Assembly (NCBI GenBank): GCA_001247695.2
Contig: LGRX02035303.1
Coordinates: 1 to 64,000, forward strand
Length of the DNA: 64,000 bases
DNA from: Cymbomonas tetramitiformis
Taxonomy: Eukaryota > Chlorophyta > Pyramimonadophyceae > Pyramimonadales > Pyramimonadaceae
Reading direction: 5' to 3'
In this document: positions 59,427 through 64,000 of the stretch, piece after piece
How the letters are laid out: each line of letters opens with the position of its first letter
Numbering within the stretch: the first letter of the stretch is position 1
The notes under the pieces: model-generated
What the model was told of the DNA's origin: nothing
Seen by the model: the letters and a program-made list of their open reading frames with translations, nothing else
Database searches by the model: none
Program-made: the position numbers and the translations under genes

Positions 59427-61655
59427 CTAGTCTGCCGCATTTGCGGTCTCAGAAACTCCTGCAGCCTCATCTTCCTCTTGCTCGCTTTCTGCTTCGGGGA
59501 CATGTTTTACACGTTTCTTCAACAAACTCATCATATTTTTAGGAATGCTGTTCTCGTCAGACGGTTGTGTAGGTTCCCACACAAGCATAATTTCTGCTTC
59601 ATGAAATTCCATCCAGTCTTCTATACCACGGAATTTGAAGCCTTGTTTGTGGGCTGCGTCGGTACTTATTAAGTGCGAATTCCTATAACGATAAGTACCA
59701 TCAAGGGGCTTAAGGTACTGGAAAAGCACCTTGTTTGAAGCAGGATCATAGTTAGACTTACAACGAACCAGGTGTAAGTGACGAGAGGGACCCTTTTCCA
59801 ACAACACAGTAAAAGCGTGATCATCTGGGGGCATGGGGGCGAGAACGATGAGGTAGGTATTCTTGGTCAGTGTCTCAGGGTCCACCTCATCCATCTCCGT
59901 CTCAGAGTCCTCCTCGTCCTTCTTCGTCTTAGCAGCTGCAGGGTTCTTCGCCTTCTGCTTTGTCACTGCACGTAACAAAACCCTCAGCAACTGCAGGGTC
60001 CTCAGGTTGAAACACAAACTTTAGGACTTACCCTTTCTGAAACCTGGGTACAATCTCGAAGCCAGTGCCTTCAGAGAGATACTTTCTTCACCAGGGCCGT
60101 ACACAACTTTAAACGAGTTGTACAGGTTGGTCCTCACGGCAGCTTTAAAATCTTCCTGTGATAGCTTTTTGGAAGCGGCTTTCTTGAAGGTGGTAAGGTT
60201 GCCTTTATGCTCTGTCCCGTCAAAGATCCACTTCACCGTAAGCCATTCCGGATCGCAAGATTTGAGGCAAACATTCACCGCCACTATCTCGGCCTTCAGT
60301 ATTTGCTTTCTTTCCACAATGAAATAGATCACCATCCCTGCTGGCAACCAAAGCAGCAATTAGATTATTATAAAAAGAAAGCTTAAGCACCACTGTAAGC
60401 GAACCTCACCTATCTGAGGTAAGTCGTTCTTGTTGCTGCCCACTGTCAGCTGCTCTGAAGGCAGAACGGTAGCAAGCTCACAAGCACCTGAGCAAAAAAA
60501 AGGTCATTTTCACCTCAAGAATTTGCAGAAGACTAAAGGTAAGTAGCAGTGAGAGTCGAAAACTGACAAACCTGGATTCGACTGAGGGTTTTCAGGCTCT
60601 GACGAAGGACTGTCTGCTGTCTGAACTGATACTCCCTTAGTAGCAACTGTGAAATAAAAAAAAGGTCAATTTCACCTCAAGAGTTTGCAGAAGACTAAAG
60701 GTAAGTAGCAGTGAGAGTCGAAAACTGACAAACCTGGAATGTCTTCTGTCTGAGCTGATGTTTCCTTAGTAGCATCTGTGAAATAAAAGGTACCTCCCAC
60801 CTTAAAAGGTTGCATCTTACTGGAGGCAAGTACAACTGAGGGTCGAAAAGTAACGAACCTGTAAGCTTGTCGGTATTTTCTGCTTCTGAATCCTGGGAAC
60901 CCTGGGGGCCTGAAACTTTTTGCTTCTTTCCGTGGTTTTCTGTTGAAGTAACCACCAGTCAGACAAGAGTAAAGTTGTAAAAAGCACACTTTCAAGAGAA
61001 ACTCACCAACTTGGTCCGAAGCTCTCCTCTTGGGGGAAATTCCTTCGCCAGCATCATCGACAATCGCAGGAACGTTCTGAAGCACCTCGAGCTGTGCAGG
61101 TTCCGCTGTCAAGTTGAAGACAAAATGGTTCAGGTATGTGAGCTTGCTGCCGACTACTGTCCGCAATTTCAACAAACGTGAAAATTAAAAAGAGGAAGGA
61201 ACAGAAACGCACGAAACAGTGTGTATCTTTTCCGAGCTCCTTTAAAACGGCCCAAAAAATTGGTAAAGTTGAAAGCTATCTTCAACCCATCCGAGTATTT
61301 CTCCGCAGCTTCATCAACCTGAGCGCAAAATTTCCCGAGTCCGGTTTAGAATTTGTAAGAAACGAGACCAAAGAACCCGGTTGAGGAAGCTTACCCCGGT
61401 ATACACTTGCAACTCGGAAACCTTGAAGTTAAAGTAAATATGACCATCTTCAAATATGCAAACCAATAGATTAGCTTTCTTCGCTTTTCCAATCACCAAA
61501 CCGTAGTAGTAAATACCGTCGAAGTCCGCTCTAATGAGCTCCTTCTCCTTGAAACTATGACTTGTCTTGCATGACTCCCAGTCGCATAGATTAACAACCA
61601 ATTCGCGGTGTTCACCCAGTTGTTCAGCATTATATTCGTATACAGCGCAATGCAT
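59427..61655 (-). CDS. Eight-exon gene with Tudor-like start, function unknown
   Basis: Exons in transcript order: 61655-61319, 61156-61007, 60939-60859, 60775-60734, 60646-60572, 60487-60410, 60337-60032 and 59965-59427, together 535 residues. The first donor (gttgat) is weak; the alternative at 61394 leads to an immediate stop. Residues about 35-90 (ELIRADFDGIYYYGLV...CIFEDGHIYF) resemble a Tudor-type barrel that reads methylated histones or arginines. The middle exons are Ser/Glu/Pro-rich; exon 7 contains SRLYPGFRKG; the last exon is acidic at both ends. All internal exons are class 1-1. No family is firmly recognised for the rest. Confidence 0.6.
60493..60860 (-). repeat. Intron-exon cassette duplications
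   Basis: Introns at about 60488-60571 and 60647-60733 are nearly identical over more than 80 bp (both contain cagaagactaaaggtaagta), and the intron at about 60776-60858 is a more diverged copy. They flank short class 1-1 exons, so cassettes were multiplied in tandem without frame loss. Confidence 0.85.
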
Positions 61656-61884
61656 GGCAAAAGCAGAGACGGAAACGGTGCTTCAAAGTGAAAAGCCTTG
61701 GTGGAAGAGTTAGGCTTTATTAGGTTTCTAGTTGGTAAGACAGAATGGTCAACTTAAAAAGGTAGTTGGTATGACGTGTATGACAGCTTACGCGATTTGA
61801 TTTTTCTACGATTCTGATTACGTCACGATCGCGACACCTTATCCGTGATGACGATAATACGCGACGATTAAACCGTAAGATTTT

Positions 61885-62367
61885 GTGATCGCGACGTGGA
61901 TGACGTATGAGACCGCGATTCGACCGATGACTAAATTTAAACCCCAAATCGGGAGTGCAGCATTTCAAATCGTCAGTGCAGTACCAAGTACTGTGCAGAT
62001 GCCGGGTAAATACTCTACAAGTCGACCAAAAAACCAGCAAAGGTGTAATACCAAAAACCAGCAAAGGTGTAATAAAGTGATGACATTTTCGCAAAGAGGG
62101 CCCGATTTTCACTGGAGAAACCCAAAAAAACCAGTTAGCGATAGAAATTGTTACTATCTTTTGCGAGATGGTGTCTGCAATCGGATAGGTTGTCAAGCGA
62201 AACACGACCCATCATACCCGCGGTTATCGGATGGAGGAATTAGCAAAAAAAGTTGGTCGTCGAAAAACCTTGTCCGTTCTGCAAAAGCGCAGGCCAATTC
62301 GAAACAAACAACATCTGAACACGAAATTAGCTTATTTCTCGAAACTATAGCAAAGAAGTTCAAATAA
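61885..62367 (+). CDS. Small CCCH zinc-finger protein
   Basis: A 160-codon frame; a later ATG at 62082 (MTFSQRGPDFHWRN) would still include the domain. Residues about 103-124 read CYYLLRDGVC, then CQAKH, a C-x8-C-x4-C-x3-H finger close to the C-x8-C-x5-C-x3-H type that binds RNA. The C-terminus is Ser/Lys-rich. The gene starts about 230 bp from the head of the minus-strand gene, so a divergent promoter is possible. No introns. Confidence 0.5.
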   Translation: MIATWMTYETAIRPMTKFKPQIGSAAFQIVSAVPSTVQMPGKYSTSRPKNQQRCNTKNQQRCNKVMTFSQRGPDFHWRNPKKPVSDRNCYYLLRDGVCNRIGCQAKHDPSYPRLSDGGISKKSWSSKNLVRSAKAQANSKQTTSEHEISLFLETIAKKFK

Positions 62368-62506
62368 TTCTCTTTTTTTGTGAATATATTGTAGATTTTG
62401 CGCCAACCTTACCCTTTTTGTAACTTGATTTCTGCGCGATATCCAAGATGCAACGTAATTAACCTTTCATACTGCTATTTCGTAGTTGTACAATTCACTG
62501 ATTCAG

Positions 62507-62770
62507 ATTGCACTGCATAAGGCAGACATTTGGCTGATGGGTTGGAACACAATGCACTGCATGAGGCAGACATTGGGCTGGTAGGTTGGAACACCCTGCA
62601 CTGCATGATGCAGACATTGGGTTGGTGGGTTGGAACACACTGCACTGCATGAGGCAGACATTGGGCTGGTGGGTCGGAACACACTGCACTGCATGAGGCA
62701 GACATTGGGCTAGTGGGTTGGAACACAATGCACTGCATAAGGCAGACTTTGGGCTGGTTGATTGGCCAGG
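62507..62770. repeat. 44-bp tandem repeat, six copies
   Basis: Unit gcactgcatgaggcagacat followed by a TGGGCTGGTGGGTTGGAACACACT half. Six copies with about 10 per cent divergence. Frames through it on the minus strand (repeating ASCSAVCSNP) are artefacts. Confidence 0.9.
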
Positions 62771-64000
62771 GTTGGTGCATCTGTTTGTTGCTCTGCTTGA
62801 TACTTCCCTAATACGTCTATGCATTTCTGGCTCTGCACCTCTTAAAACCACGTTTTTCTGGCTGGTGCTTCACCAAACGGTTCTGACTGTGGCGCCTACT
62901 ACCTCCAAGCCGCTCTGGCCAAGGTGCAATCTATCTCAAGATTACTCTGCAAGGTGAGCCTTTGACCACCTCGCTACTCTGTCTGGTGCACCTCACACCT
63001 CAAATACGCTCTGGCTGTGATGCCTAATAGCTACGCTACCTGGTATGTTTTTTACCTTTAAACCGCTCTGGCCAAGCTGCTTGCTACCTCACTGTTGTTC
63101 TGCTTGGTGAGCTTTTGACCACCTTGTTACTCCGCCTGGTGCACCTCACGCCTCCACGACTCTATGGCTGGTGCACCTCGTTGCTGATTTGGCTGTGGCG
63201 CCTCATAGCTGCGGTACCTGGTGCGCCTTTTAGAGGACTATGCTCCCTCTATAATAACAGCCACACAACCTGAAAAGGTTGTCATATTTATTTATTTATT
63301 TATTATGCGCCCTTTACCTCCAAGCCATTCTGGCCAAGGTGCTTGCTATCTCAATGTCACCTTGCTTGGTGAGCTTTTGACCACTTCGTTACTACGCCTG
63401 GTGCACCTCACACCCCCACGCCTTTATGATTAGTGCACCTCGTGACTGCTTTGGCTGTGGCGCTCCATAGCTAAAGTACCCGGTGTGCTCTTTATTTCCA
63501 AGCCACTCTGGCCAAGGTGCTTGATATCTCAAGGTTGCTCTGCACGGTGAGCTTTTGACCGCCTTACTTTGCCTGGGGCATCTCTTACCTCCACGCCTCT
63601 ATGGCTGCCGCACCTCTTTGCTGCTTTGGCTGTGGCGCCTCATAGCTGCGTTATCTGGTGCGCCCTTTACCTCCAAGCTATCTCAGGGTCGCCCTGCCTG
63701 GTGAGCTTTTGACCACTTTGTTACCCTCAGAGCCTGGTGCACCTCACGCCTCCTTGCCTCTATAACTGGTGCACCTCGTGGCTGCTTTGGTTATGGCGCC
63801 AGATAGCTTAAGTACCCGGTGCACCCTTTATCTTTAGGCCACTCTGGCCAAGGTGCATACTATCTCAGTGTCGCCCTACCTGGTGAGCTTTTGACTCTCT
63901 TGTCACCCTCAGAGCCTGGTGCACCTTTTTGCTGCTTTGGCTGCTTGACGCATTATGGCTGTGGTATCTGGTGCGCCCTTTATCTCCAAGCCACTCTGGT
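62771..64000. repeat. Degenerate repeat block (CTGGTGCACCTC text)
   Basis: Loosely repeated phrases such as ctggtgcacctcacgcctcc, gccactctggccaaggtgct and ggtgagcttttgaccac recur every 200-300 bp to the end of the window. No gene was recognised. This may be an old satellite or the terminal part of a repeat element that continues beyond the window. Confidence 0.65.

Noticed and set aside
1..64000. tRNA, rRNA or CRISPR loci
   Set aside because: I looked for conserved cloverleaf box A/B patterns, rRNA blocks and direct-repeat/spacer arrays by eye and saw none; a covariance-model search could still find a divergent tRNA.

Overview
The window is nuclear DNA from a eukaryote that is dense in mobile elements. 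Several genes have many short GT-AG introns whose reading phases match when spliced. Two Ty3/gypsy chromoviruses, an EnSpm/CACTA transposon with a 10-exon transposase, Polinton/Maverick pieces, MULE-like and pogo-like short elements and several satellites are packed between a few possible host genes. C5-methyltransferase-bearing retrotransposons have been described from charophyte algae and dinoflagellates, so an alga is a reasonable guess. The sequence alone does not fix the species. A 226-base run of N at 16864-17089 marks an assembly gap.

Layout. 0.8-7.5 kb (+): a 14-exon gene of about 1,790 codons with a ParB-like domain followed by a beta-class DNA methyltransferase domain. 7.8-8.6 kb: a MYND zinc-finger gene. 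8.6-11.6 kb: a Polinton-like block (PolB C-terminal half, DUF5754-like protein, D,D35E integrase, small Cys protein). 12.1-13.2 kb: an isolated Gag. 13.2-18.6 kb: three unrelated satellites and a second PolB piece beside the gap. 18.6-21.7 kb: AT-rich, with a gypsy relic. 21.6-28.9 kb (-): chromovirus 1, broken, with two 21-bp GCATGC arrays. 29-31.5 kb: a MITE and a pogo-like element with a small AT-hook protein. 32-35.3 kb: a decayed gag-like region and a tyrosine recombinase tail. 35.3-36.9 kb: a MITE with a visible empty site and a 728-bp MULE-like foldback with 9-bp target duplications. 37.1-38.7 kb: a DUF4116 repeat gene. 40.1-48.5 kb (-): chromovirus 2, uninterrupted for 2,402 codons. 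48.9-54.2 kb (+): an intact CACTA transposase whose introns are full of an ATGGCCAT palindrome. 55-58 kb: a paralogous exon of the first gene, diverging from an intronless GC-rich family-B DNA polymerase with an altered motif C. 59.4-61.7 kb (-): an 8-exon gene of unknown function with a Tudor-like start. 62 kb: a small CCCH protein. 62.5-64 kb: minisatellites.

The unifying theme is DNA modification carried by or beside mobile elements. Two clearly diverged chromoviruses share one domain order: RT, RNase H, Dam-type adenine methyltransferase, integrase, chromodomain, C5-cytosine methyltransferase. The 14-exon gene adds a third methyltransferase type joined to a ParB-like domain. I regard the dual-methyltransferase chromovirus as the leading candidate for an under-described system, with the ParB-methyltransferase gene second. 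The CACTA transposase with palindromic sites confined to its introns and 3' flank is third. No tRNA, rRNA or CRISPR array was recognised.
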